From Actinomycetota bacterium (lineage in GTDB: Bacteria > Actinomycetota > Actinomycetes > Mycobacteriales > Micromonosporaceae): a stretch of DNA of 57,452 nt. The notes under the pieces are model-generated. The model saw only the letters and a program-made list of their open reading frames with translations. It made no database searches and was not told where the DNA came from. Where the stretch lies: contig VAWN01000005.1 of NCBI GenBank assembly GCA_005885555.1, forward strand, positions 1-57,452. Direction: 5' to 3'. The translations under genes were made by a program, and so were the position numbers. This document shows, one piece after another, positions 32,334-40,433 of this stretch; the stretch's first letter is position 1, and every line of letters begins with the position of its first letter.

Positions 32334-32385
32334 GTCACCCCTGCCGGGTTGTGGAAAACTCCAGGGACAAATAGGAAGCATGCCC

Positions 32386-33090
32386 CTAGAACAGCGTCAG
32401 GTCTGTCGGCTGTACGTCATTAGGTGGCAACGCTGTCACAACGATTTTCCGCACCAGTTCCGGCCCGTCGTTGCGCACGTCGCCGACCGCCGGGCCGACC
32501 GGGCGGACCTCGACGGAATCCAGGAATTCGGCCGGGGGTACCGCCAGCAGCGCCCCCGGATCCGCTGGCCCGCAAAGCCATCCGGCCCACCGGTCCGGCG
32601 GAAGCATTAACGGCATGCGATCGTGCACCGACTGCAAGTGACCAACCGCCGCGGTGGTCACAATTGCACACGTCATCAATCCGACCGCCGACACGCTCCA
32701 GAGACCGGCGAATGCCAGGCCGCCCGGTGTGGTGAGGAAATAGGCCTGCTTCCGGCCGCTTTCCCGGGGGCGCCACTCGTACCAGCCGTCCGCCGGTACC
32801 AGACAGCGGCGCTGGCGGAAGGACGGTGCGAACGCGTTGGCGCTCATCACTGTCTCGGCGCGCGCGTTGATCATCCGTACGCCGATGCGCGCGTCGTTCG
32901 CCCACGGCGGTACCAGTCCCCAGCGGGCCACCCGGAGCACCCGGCCGCCGCAGGCCGCGGTCACGACCGGTACCGGATCGGTCGGCGCCACGTTGTAGTC
33001 CGGCACGAGCGCCCCGCCGGTCTCGTCCGCCGCGTCGAAGAGCGTGGCCAGGTCGACCGAGCTGCGCGTCGTCGCGTACCGCCCGCACAC
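32386..33090 (-). CDS. SRAP family (YedK/HMCES) abasic-site protein
   Basis: SRAP proteins crosslink to abasic sites in single-stranded DNA through the amino-terminal cysteine and protect them. The 234-residue sequence starts MCGRYATTRS, so Cys2 becomes the N-terminus after methionine removal. It also has the conserved asparagine in PDYNVAPTDPVP, RMINARAETV, the glutamate in ADGWYEWRP and the histidine in HDRMPLMLP. All active-site residues are present. It diverges from aroA across 56 nt, the same neighbourhood as Rv3226c in Mycobacterium tuberculosis. Confidence 0.95.
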   Translation of the reverse strand: MCGRYATTRSSVDLATLFDAADETGGALVPDYNVAPTDPVPVVTAACGGRVLRVARWGLVPPWANDARIGVRMINARAETVMSANAFAPSFRQRRCLVPADGWYEWRPRESGRKQAYFLTTPGGLAFAGLWSVSAVGLMTCAIVTTAAVGHLQSVHDRMPLMLPPDRWAGWLCGPADPGALLAVPPAEFLDSVEVRPVGPAVGDVRNDGPELVRKIVVTALPPNDVQPTDLTLF

Positions 33091-33146
33091 GACCCCAACC
33101 TACCGGGCCGATCGCCCGGGGGAAGCGGAGACGGCAGACTGTACCC

Positions 33147-34487
33147 GTGGCCACCGTACCCGTCCCCTGGACCGCGCCGACCGCGTCCGGACCAGTCAAC
33201 GCGACCGTCCGGCTGCCCGGCTCGAAGTCGATGACGGCGCGGGCGCTGGTGCTCGCCGCGATCTCGGTCGGCACGTCGACGCTGTACCACCCGCTGCGGG
33301 CGCGCGACACCGAGCTGATGGCCGGCGGGCTGCGCGCGCTGGGTACCCACGTGAGCACCGTCGACGACGCGCGCTGGCTGGTCCGGCCGCGGCCGCTGGC
33401 CGGCCCCGCCCACGTGGACGCCGGCCTCGCCGGTACCGTCATGCGGTTCCTGCCGGCGGTGGCCGGCCTCGCCGACGGGCCGGTCTCCTTCGACGGCGAC
33501 ACCCGGGCCCGCGCCCGGCCACTGCTGCCGCTGGTGTCGGCGCTGCGCAAGGTCGGGGTACGCATCGACGCGGCGCCCAGCGGCGGGCTGCCGATCACCG
33601 TGCACGGCGCGGGCCGGGTGGCCGGTGGCGAGGTGACGATCGACGCGTCGGCGTCCAGTCAGTTGATCTCCGGTCTGCTGCTGGCCGCGGCGGACTTCGA
33701 CCACGGGATGGTGGTGCGGCACGAGGGGCCTCCGGTACCGGCGGGGCAGCAGCTACGGATGACGGTGCGGATGCTGCGCTCGGCCGGGGCGGCCGTGGAC
33801 AACTCGACGCCCAACGTGTGGACCGTCGCGCCCGGCCGGCTGTCCGGCCGCGGCTGGGACATCGAGCCGGACCTGTCGGCGGCCGCCCCGTTCCTGGCCG
33901 CCGCGCTGGTCGCCGGCGGATCGGTGACGATACCCGGCTGGCCGGTCGCCACCGCGCAGCCCGGTGCCAAGCTGCGCCGCCTGCTGACCGAGATGGGCGG
34001 CCGGTCCACGCTGAGCACCGAGGGGCTGACCGTCCGGGGTACCGGCCAGATCCACGGGCTGGACGCCGACCTGTCCGACGTCACCGAGCTGACCATGGTG
34101 CTCGCCGCGCTCGCGGCGCTGGCCGACTCGCCGTCGCGGTTCACCGGCATCGCGCACGTCTGGGGGCACGAGACCGACCGCCTCGGCGCGCTCGCGCGGG
34201 AGCTGAACGGGCTCGGCGCGGAGGTCAGCGAGCTGCCCGACGGGCTGGCGATCAAGCCGGGCCGGCTGCGTGGGGGTACCTTCCAGACCTACGACGACCA
34301 CCGGCTGGCGCACGCCGCCGCGGTGCTCGGGTTGGCAGTGCCGGGGCTGCGGCTGACCGACGTGGCGTGCACCGCGAAGACGATGCCCTCCTTCCGGGCG
34401 CTGTGGGAGTCGATGGTCGGTCGGCCGGGAACGCAGCCGGAGCCGGGTTTTGACCCAGGCGAGCACGGCCGAGGTGATCGCCGCTGA
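33147..34487 (+). CDS. aroA: 3-phosphoshikimate 1-carboxyvinyltransferase (EPSP synthase)
   Basis: The enzyme joins shikimate-3-phosphate with phosphoenolpyruvate in the chorismate pathway. The 446-residue sequence has LPGSKSMTARALVLAA near residue 23, the LDAGLAGTVMRFLPA-type PEP/S3P motif, the substrate-binding SASSQLISGLLLAA and the C-terminal DDHRLAHAAAVLGL. It is a complete two-domain enzyme. The GTG start is only weakly supported by a ribosome binding site. The stop overlaps the proposed CTG start of rsgA. It is the aromatic amino acid and folate precursor step. Confidence 0.96.
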   Translation: MATVPVPWTAPTASGPVNATVRLPGSKSMTARALVLAAISVGTSTLYHPLRARDTELMAGGLRALGTHVSTVDDARWLVRPRPLAGPAHVDAGLAGTVMRFLPAVAGLADGPVSFDGDTRARARPLLPLVSALRKVGVRIDAAPSGGLPITVHGAGRVAGGEVTIDASASSQLISGLLLAAADFDHGMVVRHEGPPVPAGQQLRMTVRMLRSAGAAVDNSTPNVWTVAPGRLSGRGWDIEPDLSAAAPFLAAALVAGGSVTIPGWPVATAQPGAKLRRLLTEMGGRSTLSTEGLTVRGTGQIHGLDADLSDVTELTMVLAALAALADSPSRFTGIAHVWGHETDRLGALARELNGLGAEVSELPDGLAIKPGRLRGGTFQTYDDHRLAHAAAVLGLAVPGLRLTDVACTAKTMPSFRALWESMVGRPGTQPEPGFDPGEHGRGDRR

Positions 34488-35509
34488 GCGGTAAGCGCCG
34501 CCGGGAGTACGACGAGGACGACGTGCGGATCCGACCGGGTCCGGCGTCGCGCCCGCGTACCCGCATCCGCCCGCGGCACGACCAGGCCGAGGACGGCTTC
34601 GTGGTGGCGGTCGACCGGGGCCGGTACACCCTCGACCTGGACGGCCGGCAGGTGCTCGCGATGCGGGCCCGGGAGCTGGGCCGGCGCGGCGTCGTCGTGG
34701 GCGACCGGGTGGCGGTGGTCGGCGACCTGTCCGGGGTACCCGGATCGCTGGGCCGCATCGTGCGCATCGCCGAACGGGAGTCGGTGCTGATGCGCACCGC
34801 CGACGACGACGAGAACACGCCCGAGGGCCGGGTGGAACGGGTCGTGGTGGCCAACGCCGACCAGCTCGTCATCGTCAGCGCGCTGGCCGACCCGCCGTCG
34901 CGGACCGGGTTCATCGACCGGTGCCTGGTGGCCGCGTACGACGCGGAGATCGATCCGCTGCTCTGCCTGACCAAGGCCGACCTCGCCGCGCCCGACGAGA
35001 TCCTCGACTACTACGCCGACCTGGACCTGCCGCACGTGCTGACCCGGCCGGACACCGGCCTGGCGGCGCTGGTGGATGAGCTGGCCGGGCGGATCTCGGT
35101 ACTCGTCGGGCACTCCGGGGTCGGCAAGTCCACGCTGGTCAACCGGCTGGTACCGGACGCGGACCGGCGGGTCGGCGAGGTCAGCGCGATCGGCAAGGGG
35201 CGGCACACCTCGACCAGCGCGGTCGCCCTGCCGCTGCCCGGCGTGGCCGGCTGGATCATCGACACGCCCGGGATCAGCTCGTTCGGGCTGGCCCACGTGT
35301 CGGCGGACAGCCTGCTGCACGGGTTCCCGGACCTGGTACAGGCGTCGGTGACCTGCCCGCCGAACTGCGACCACACCGGCTCCGCCGGGGACTGCGGGCT
35401 GGACGCGTGGGTGGCGGCGGGCCGGGCCGACCCGCGCCGGCTCGCCTCGTTCCGCCGCCTGCTCGCCTCGCAGACCGGGGCGACGGAGGACTACGACACG
35501 TCGACGTAG
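34484..35509 (+). CDS. rsgA: Ribosome small subunit-dependent GTPase RsgA
   Basis: RsgA is a circularly permuted GTPase that checks 30S maturation. Motifs come in the permuted order: G4 LTKADL, G1 GHSGVGKSTL, G3 DTPGISSFG, then the zinc site CPPNCDHTGSAGDCG. The OB domain lies before them. The conserved N-terminus (KRRREYDEDDVRIRPG) lies upstream of the first GTG (34523), and the only start-like codon that includes it is CTG at 34484, which overlaps the aroA stop as CTGA. I therefore propose a CTG start. The C-terminus overlaps the convergent DUF2087 gene by 19 nt. Confidence 0.93.
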   Translation: MSGKRRREYDEDDVRIRPGPASRPRTRIRPRHDQAEDGFVVAVDRGRYTLDLDGRQVLAMRARELGRRGVVVGDRVAVVGDLSGVPGSLGRIVRIAERESVLMRTADDDENTPEGRVERVVVANADQLVIVSALADPPSRTGFIDRCLVAAYDAEIDPLLCLTKADLAAPDEILDYYADLDLPHVLTRPDTGLAALVDELAGRISVLVGHSGVGKSTLVNRLVPDADRRVGEVSAIGKGRHTSTSAVALPLPGVAGWIIDTPGISSFGLAHVSADSLLHGFPDLVQASVTCPPNCDHTGSAGDCGLDAWVAAGRADPRRLASFRRLLASQTGATEDYDTST

Positions 35510-36027
35510 CCGCCGGCCCGCCAGTACAGGCCGTGGTCGCGGGCGAGGAGGTCCTCGTCGATGAGGTACCGGCGCAGCGTGACGTAGTCGTCGTACCAGG
35601 CGCGCAGGACCGCGTCCACGGCCCGCTCCGGGTACCGGACGCCGGGCTCGAAGCAGGCGGCGATGTGTTCGAGCACGACGCGCCGCTTCGACCGGGCCGA
35701 CGGCAACTGCACCAGCCGGCCGTCGCGGACGAACGCGCGCAGCACCGCCGCCCGCTGCCGGTCCGGATCCAGCGGCTCCTCGGCCGGGTCCGGGCTGAAC
35801 TCCCGTACCGCGTCCTTGAACGCGCCGGTGTCCGCCACCAGCCGGCCGTCCACCATGCTGACCAGCCCGCCCTGTTCCAGCCGGCGCAGCGCGCTGACCA
35901 CCTCCCGGGCCGGCAGTCCGCTCCCGGCCGCGACCTCGCTCGGGGTACCCGCGCCGAGCACGACGGCGGCGTACACCCGCAGCCTCTCCTCCTCGGCCAG
36001 CAAGCCGCACAGTACTTCCGGTCGCAC
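35491..36027 (-). CDS. DUF2087 domain protein with a winged-helix-like N-terminus
   Basis: The 178-residue protein has an N-terminal ArsR/MarR-like helix-turn-helix segment (AGTPSEVAAGSGLPAREVVSALRRLEQGGL, in two parts, residues about 26-56). Its C-terminal DUF2087 domain reads LPSARSKRRVVLEHIAACF and ERAVDAVLRAWYDDYVTLRRYLIDEDLL. DUF2087 proteins are putative transcription regulators without a known ligand. The gene ends 19 nt inside rsgA and diverges from the carboxypeptidase gene across 52 nt. Confidence 0.85.
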   Translation of the reverse strand: MRPEVLCGLLAEEERLRVYAAVVLGAGTPSEVAAGSGLPAREVVSALRRLEQGGLVSMVDGRLVADTGAFKDAVREFSPDPAEEPLDPDRQRAAVLRAFVRDGRLVQLPSARSKRRVVLEHIAACFEPGVRYPERAVDAVLRAWYDDYVTLRRYLIDEDLLARDHGLYWRAGGYVDVS

Positions 36028-36079
36028 GTCTGGAACGTTAGCTGAGCCGCCCGCGCTTCTCCGATACGCTCACCGGGCA

Positions 36080-37297
36080 ATGCCGACCACCGCCCCCGCC
36101 CCGCCGCGTGTCGCGCCCGCCGCCCCTCCCCGGCGGCGGCGCGGCTGGCCGCTCGGCGCCGCGGCCGCGGTATGCCTGTTCGGTGCCGCCGCGATCCTGG
36201 CCGGGCTGCGGCTGACCGGGCCGGCACCGGCCACACCGGTACCGGCGGCGGCGCCGCGGCTGTCGATGCCGGCCGCGTTCACCGTCGCGGGTACCCCGGT
36301 GCAGCTGCCCTGGCCGGCACAGGGCCAGGCGGCCGTGGAGGTACCCGGGGTCGGCAGCTTCGGCACGTCCGGCGCGGTCCGGCCGGTACCCATCGCCAGC
36401 GTCGCCAAGGTGATGACCGCCTACGTCGTGCTGGCCGACCATCCGCTCACCGGCGACGAGGGCGGCCCGACGCTGACCGTGTCCCCCGCCGAGGCCGCGG
36501 CCTACCCGGCCCAGACGGCGGCCAACCAGTCCCTGGTCCGGGTCGCGGCCGGCGAGGTGCTGACCGAGCGGCAGGCGCTGACCGCCCTGCTGCTGCCCTC
36601 GGCGGACAACATCGCGCAGATCCTGGCCCGGTGGGACGCCGGTACCCCGGCGGCGTTCGTCGCGCGGATGAACGCGGCGGCGGCGAAGCTCGGCATGGCG
36701 GACACCCGGTACACCGACCCGTCCGGGCTGGACAAGGGTACCGTCAGCACCGCCGTCGACCAGGTCAAGCTGGCCGGGCGGGCGATGGCGGTGCCGGCAT
36801 TCGCGCAGCTGGTCGGGCAGTCCCAGGCGAGCATTCCGGTGGCCGGCGTGGTGACCAACTACAACACGCTGCTCGGGCACGACGGCATCGTCGGGATCAA
36901 GACCGGCTCGACCATAGCGGCCGGCGGCTGCCTGCTGTTCGCCGCCCGGTTCCGGGCCGGCGGGCGGGACCTGATGCTGCTCGGTGCGGTACTCGGGCAG
37001 ACCGGGCCACTGCCCAAGCTGCTGCCGATGGTGCTCGGGGCCAGCCAGCGACTGGTCCAGGCGGGGACCGCCGCCGTGGGGCCACGGGTGCTGGTACACG
37101 CCGGGGACGTGGTCGCGACCGTGGGCGACCGGCGACTGGTCGCGGCGGCCGACCTCACCGTGGTCGGCTGGCCGGGCCTTTCCGTCCCGGCGGCCGCGCA
37201 GGTCACGGTACCGGCGAACGCGCCCGACGGTACCGCCGTGGGTACCGTGACCGCCGGCGGCGCCAGCGTGCCGGTAAGGACCGGTGCGCGGACCTGA
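36080..37297 (+). CDS. D-alanyl-D-alanine carboxypeptidase (penicillin-binding protein, S11 family)
   Basis: It trims the terminal D-Ala from peptidoglycan stem peptides outside the membrane. The 405-residue protein has a cytoplasmic Pro-rich N-terminus, one membrane anchor at about residues 22-45 and the catalytic set SxxK in PIASVAKVM, SxN in LLPSADNIAQ and KTG in VGIKTGSTIAAGG. The tail beyond about 300 is beta-rich. The anchor is N-terminal instead of the C-terminal amphipathic helix of DacA. In this gene all five Gly-Thr(ACC) pairs use GGTACC and none uses GGCACC, an example of the window's GTAC bias. Confidence 0.94.
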   Translation: MPTTAPAPPRVAPAAPPRRRRGWPLGAAAAVCLFGAAAILAGLRLTGPAPATPVPAAAPRLSMPAAFTVAGTPVQLPWPAQGQAAVEVPGVGSFGTSGAVRPVPIASVAKVMTAYVVLADHPLTGDEGGPTLTVSPAEAAAYPAQTAANQSLVRVAAGEVLTERQALTALLLPSADNIAQILARWDAGTPAAFVARMNAAAAKLGMADTRYTDPSGLDKGTVSTAVDQVKLAGRAMAVPAFAQLVGQSQASIPVAGVVTNYNTLLGHDGIVGIKTGSTIAAGGCLLFAARFRAGGRDLMLLGAVLGQTGPLPKLLPMVLGASQRLVQAGTAAVGPRVLVHAGDVVATVGDRRLVAAADLTVVGWPGLSVPAAAQVTVPANAPDGTAVGTVTAGGASVPVRTGART

Positions 37298-37321
37298 GCC
37301 TCCGTCGGCTAGGTTTCCGGC

Positions 37322-38122
37322 ATGGCCGGATATGCGGACGACCTCGCGCTGTCCCACGTGCTCGCCGACGCCGCGGATGCGGTGTCGATGGCCCGGTTCC
37401 GGGCGCTGGACCTGCGGGTGGACGCCAAGCCCGACCTGACCCCGGTCTCCGACGCGGACACGGCGGTGGAGCGGGCGCTGCGCGGGACGCTGTCCCGGGC
37501 CCGGCCCCGCGACGGCGTGCTCGGCGAGGAGTTCGGCGCCACCGACGCGCCGGCCGGGCCGGGCAGCCGGGTGTGGGTGATCGACCCGATCGACGGCACC
37601 AAGAACTACATCCGCGGGGTGCCGATCTGGGGCACCCTGATCGCGCTGATGGAGGGCGACCAGGCGATGGTCGGCATGGTGTCCGCACCGGCGCTGGGCC
37701 GGCGCTGGTGGGCGGCGCGCGGGCACGGCGCGTTCGCCGGCCGGCACCGGGCCGGGGCCACGCCGATCAAGGTGTCCGGGGTGTCCCGGCTGTCCGACGC
37801 GTCGTTCTGCTACTCCGACGTGCGGTACTGGGAGCAGGCCGGCCGGCTGGACGGCATGCTCGACATCATGCGGCGCACCTGGCGCAACCGGGCGTACGGC
37901 GACTTCTACGGGTACATGCTGGTCGCCGAGGGCGCGGTCGAGGTGATGGTGGAGCCGGAGCTGTCGCTGTGGGACATGGCGGCGCTGGTGCCGATCGTGA
38001 CCGAGGCCGGCGGTACCTTCACCGACCTCGCCGGGCAGCCCGGTCCGGCCGGGGGCAGCGCGGTGGCCAGCAACGGCAAACTGCACGCCGACATCCTCGA
38101 CCGGCTCGGCCACCCGCTGTGA
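37322..38122 (+). CDS. hisN: Histidinol-phosphatase, inositol monophosphatase family
   Basis: The 266-residue phosphatase has the metal sites of the IMPase family: LGEEFGATD, the DPIDGTKNYIRGVP block and LSLWDMAALVPIVTEAGG. In actinobacteria the aroA/rsgA-linked member of this family is histidinol-phosphatase HisN, which performs a late step of histidine biosynthesis; the assignment rests on that context. Its stop overlaps as GTGA a 71-codon open frame of repetitive sequence. Confidence 0.88.
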   Translation: MAGYADDLALSHVLADAADAVSMARFRALDLRVDAKPDLTPVSDADTAVERALRGTLSRARPRDGVLGEEFGATDAPAGPGSRVWVIDPIDGTKNYIRGVPIWGTLIALMEGDQAMVGMVSAPALGRRWWAARGHGAFAGRHRAGATPIKVSGVSRLSDASFCYSDVRYWEQAGRLDGMLDIMRRTWRNRAYGDFYGYMLVAEGAVEVMVEPELSLWDMAALVPIVTEAGGTFTDLAGQPGPAGGSAVASNGKLHADILDRLGHPL

Positions 38123-38334
38123 CGGGCCCGCGCGCAGCGGGGCACCGACGCACCGAAGCGTTCCGCGAAGCGACCCGGCTGGCCCGGAGCGCAGCGGGGC
38201 GCGGCGTCATCTGGACCGAGGAACGCAGCGACGAGGGAAGAGGACGCACCAAAGCGTTCCGCGAAGCGACCCGGCTGGCGCGGGCTATCCTCCTCGGGTG
38301 TTCTCCGCAGGGTGGCTGTACCTCGCCGCGATGA
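38119..38334 (+). CDS. 71-residue linker open frame with an internal repeat
   Basis: The GTG overlaps the hisN stop as GTGA. The frame is open for 71 codons and ends at a TGA that overlaps as ATGA an in-frame ATG (38331) of the EamA transporter. The product contains AFREATRLAR twice, 32 residues apart, from the 37-nt direct repeat below. The segment between them, ERSDEGRG, resembles the charged linker peptides of the sulfur operon. It matches no protein family I know. Confidence 0.45.
   Translation: MTGPRAAGHRRTEAFREATRLARSAAGRGVIWTEERSDEGRGRTKAFREATRLARAILLGCSPQGGCTSPR
38147..38279 (+). repeat. 37-nt direct repeat, two copies
   Basis: Copies at 38147-38183 and 38243-38279 differ at one position (g/a). 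Their starts are exactly 96 nt apart, a multiple of three, so the frame of the linker is kept. Sequence words such as GCGAAGCGA recur in the linkers near 20.4 kb. Confidence 0.85.
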
Positions 38335-39170
38335 TCGTCGCTTACGGGGTGGCCAACCTTCTGCAGTCCATGGCCGCCGCCCGTACCAGTCACGAGCGGC
38401 GCTTCCATCCCAGCCTGCTGCTGCGGCTCGCCGGGCACCGCGCCTACCTGTTCGGCATCGGCTGCCAGCTGGTCGCGTTCGTGCTGGCCTTCTTCGCCCG
38501 CCGGGAGCTGCCGCTGTTCCTGGTCCAGGCGGCGGTCGCGGCCGGGCTCGGGGTCACCGCGCTACTGGGCGTCGTGGTGCTCAAGTGGCGGCTGCCGGCG
38601 GCCGAGGTGGCCCTGCTCGGCGGGCTCGGCCTGGGCATCGCCGCGCTGATCGTCGCGGCGCGGCCGGCACCGTCGCGCCAGCTGGGGCTCGTCGACGAGG
38701 TGGCACTGGCGGTCGCCCTCGGGGTGGTGGCGCTGTCCGGCTTCTTCGCGGTACGGCTGCGCGGGGCGCCCGGCTCGGTGGCGCTCGGCGCCCTCGCCGG
38801 GGTCGCGTTCGGTGCGGCGGCGGTGGCCTCACGGCCGCTGGCGAACATCGACGAGCCGCACCGGTTCGTCACGCATCCGTTGCTGTACCTGGTGATCGCC
38901 CACTCCCTCGTCGGCCAGCTGCTGCTGGGCCTGGCGATGCAGCGGGGCTCCACGACCGCGGCGGTGGCCGCGATGGACGCGGCGTCGGCGGTACCGGCCG
39001 CGGTCATCGGCCTGGTGCTGCTCGGCGACCGGATCTGGCCCGGCCGGGAATGGCTGGCCGGGTTGGGTTTCCTGGTGACGCTCGCGGCGGTACTGGGACT
39101 GACCCGCTACGCCGAACCGCAGCACCACCACGAGACCGACCGGGTACCGGTGGGCGCACGCGCCTCGTGA
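38298..39170 (+). CDS. EamA/DMT-type membrane transporter or related integral membrane protein
   Basis: The product has nine or ten hydrophobic helices over 290 residues, starting with WLYLAAMIVAYGVANLLQ. The halves resemble each other, as in drug/metabolite transporters, and PSRQLGLVDEVALAVALGVV links them. Substrate is unknown. Two starts are possible: GTG at 38298, which gives a complete first helix, and ATG at 38331, which overlaps the linker stop. I favour the GTG for membrane topology. The stop overlaps the phosphoesterase start as GTGA. Confidence 0.83.
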   Translation: MFSAGWLYLAAMIVAYGVANLLQSMAAARTSHERRFHPSLLLRLAGHRAYLFGIGCQLVAFVLAFFARRELPLFLVQAAVAAGLGVTALLGVVVLKWRLPAAEVALLGGLGLGIAALIVAARPAPSRQLGLVDEVALAVALGVVALSGFFAVRLRGAPGSVALGALAGVAFGAAAVASRPLANIDEPHRFVTHPLLYLVIAHSLVGQLLLGLAMQRGSTTAAVAAMDAASAVPAAVIGLVLLGDRIWPGREWLAGLGFLVTLAAVLGLTRYAEPQHHHETDRVPVGARAS

Positions 39171-39658
39171 AGCTGCTGGTCATCTCCGATACCCACGTGC
39201 CGGCGCGGGCCCGGGACCTGCCCGCCGAACTGTGGCGCGCGGTCGACGCCGCCGACCTGGTGATCCACGCCGGGGACTGGGTGGACGTGGCACTGCTCGA
39301 CACGCTGTCCGCGCGGTCGGCCGCCCTGCTCGGGGTGTACGGCAACAACGACGGACCGGCCCTGCGCGCCCGGCTGCCCGAGGTGGCCCGGCTGAGCGTC
39401 CAGGGGGTACGGCTGGCCGTGGTGCACGAGACCGGGCCGGCGGCCCGGCGGGAGGAGCGCTGCGCCGCCCGGTACCCGGGGGTGGACGTGCTCGTCTTCG
39501 GACACAGCCACATTCCGTGGGACTCCGTTGCCGCGAACGGGATGCGGCTGCTCAATCCGGGCTCCCCCACCGACCGGCGCCGCCAGCCGGCCGGTACCTA
39601 CCTGACCGCCGCCATCGACGACGGCGCGCTGGTCGACGTGGAGCTGCGTCCGCTCTGA
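39167..39658 (+). CDS. Metallophosphoesterase, YfcE/MJ0936 family
   Basis: The 163-residue protein has all five metal-site blocks of the calcineurin-like fold: ISDTHVP, IHAGDWVDV, GNNDGP, VVHE and FGHSHIPW. The small size and direct order match YfcE-type phosphodiesterases. The physiological substrate is unknown. The GTG overlaps the transporter stop by 4 nt, so the two are co-translated. Confidence 0.93.
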   Translation: MKLLVISDTHVPARARDLPAELWRAVDAADLVIHAGDWVDVALLDTLSARSAALLGVYGNNDGPALRARLPEVARLSVQGVRLAVVHETGPAARREERCAARYPGVDVLVFGHSHIPWDSVAANGMRLLNPGSPTDRRRQPAGTYLTAAIDDGALVDVELRPL

Positions 39659-39710
39659 ACCGGGTCTCCTGTCGGGCCGTGTAGCTCGCGGCGAGGATGG
39701 GAGTGGGCGA

Positions 39711-40397
39711 ATGACGATCACCATGTTCCGCCAGGAGCTGGATGGCTGGCGGTTATCCCGGTACGGGCGGCCGGTGCGCTGGAGCTCGCAGTGCCTGTCG
39801 CTGGCCGGCCCGGCCGGTCTGTGGCTGGTGGCCGAGGGAGAACTGGACCTGTTCGCGTACGGGCACCGCCGCTGGCATCCGCTGGGCAGGCTCGGACCGG
39901 GTGCGCTGGTGCCGGCGTCGGTACCGGGTCCCACATACGTTCTCGTCGCGCGGCCGCTGGCCGGCTGCGTGGTACGCCGCCTGGTGTGGGGCGCGCCGGG
40001 AAGCGTGGCGCCGTCCGGGGAGGACCTGGACGCGTTCGCCCGCGGCGTCGACAGCGGGCTCGGCCCGTTGCTGTCCGCGGTGGCCGGTGCGCCGGTGGCC
40101 GGTACCCCGACGCTGCTGCCCGGGTACCAGGTGGAGCTGCGGCCCGGTGACGCGGCCCGGCCGGTGCACGGGATCGTGTGGTTACGGGTGCTGCACGGTC
40201 GCGTCGGCGGGCTCGGCGCCGGCGCGGTACTGGCGACCGACGACACGGTCAGTTCGGAGACCGGTGCGGTCGTCGGCGTGGACACGACCGGGGATCTCCT
40301 GCGCAGCGGCGTGCTCTGGCCGCACCTGGCGGCCGAGGAACTCCGGCTGCGCCACGCCCTCGGTCGCCGCATCGACGGCCCGGCACATCTGCGCTGA
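39711..40397 (+). CDS. Hypothetical protein, cyclic-nucleotide-binding-like beta barrel
   Basis: The 228-residue protein carries near its N-terminus WSSQCLSLAGPAGLWLVAEG and ELDLFAYGHRRWHPLGRLGPG. This pattern resembles the regulatory barrel found at the N-terminus of NHLM-type peptide exporters and cNMP-binding domains. No ABC ATPase, peptidase or membrane helix follows, and no peptide precursor gene is seen nearby. The second half (YQVELRPGDAARPVHGIVWL) looks like another beta domain. Function is unknown; the comparison is weak pattern recognition from memory. Confidence 0.6.
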   Translation: MTITMFRQELDGWRLSRYGRPVRWSSQCLSLAGPAGLWLVAEGELDLFAYGHRRWHPLGRLGPGALVPASVPGPTYVLVARPLAGCVVRRLVWGAPGSVAPSGEDLDAFARGVDSGLGPLLSAVAGAPVAGTPTLLPGYQVELRPGDAARPVHGIVWLRVLHGRVGGLGAGAVLATDDTVSSETGAVVGVDTTGDLLRSGVLWPHLAAEELRLRHALGRRIDGPAHLR

Positions 40398-40433
40398 GCT
40401 GTCGGCGCCCGGCTGCGCAGGCGCGGCGCGCCG

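Noticed and set aside
38298-38334. EamA start only at ATG 38331
   Set aside because: It fits the ATGA pattern, but it would remove half of the first membrane helix; the GTG at 38298 is kept as the primary start.
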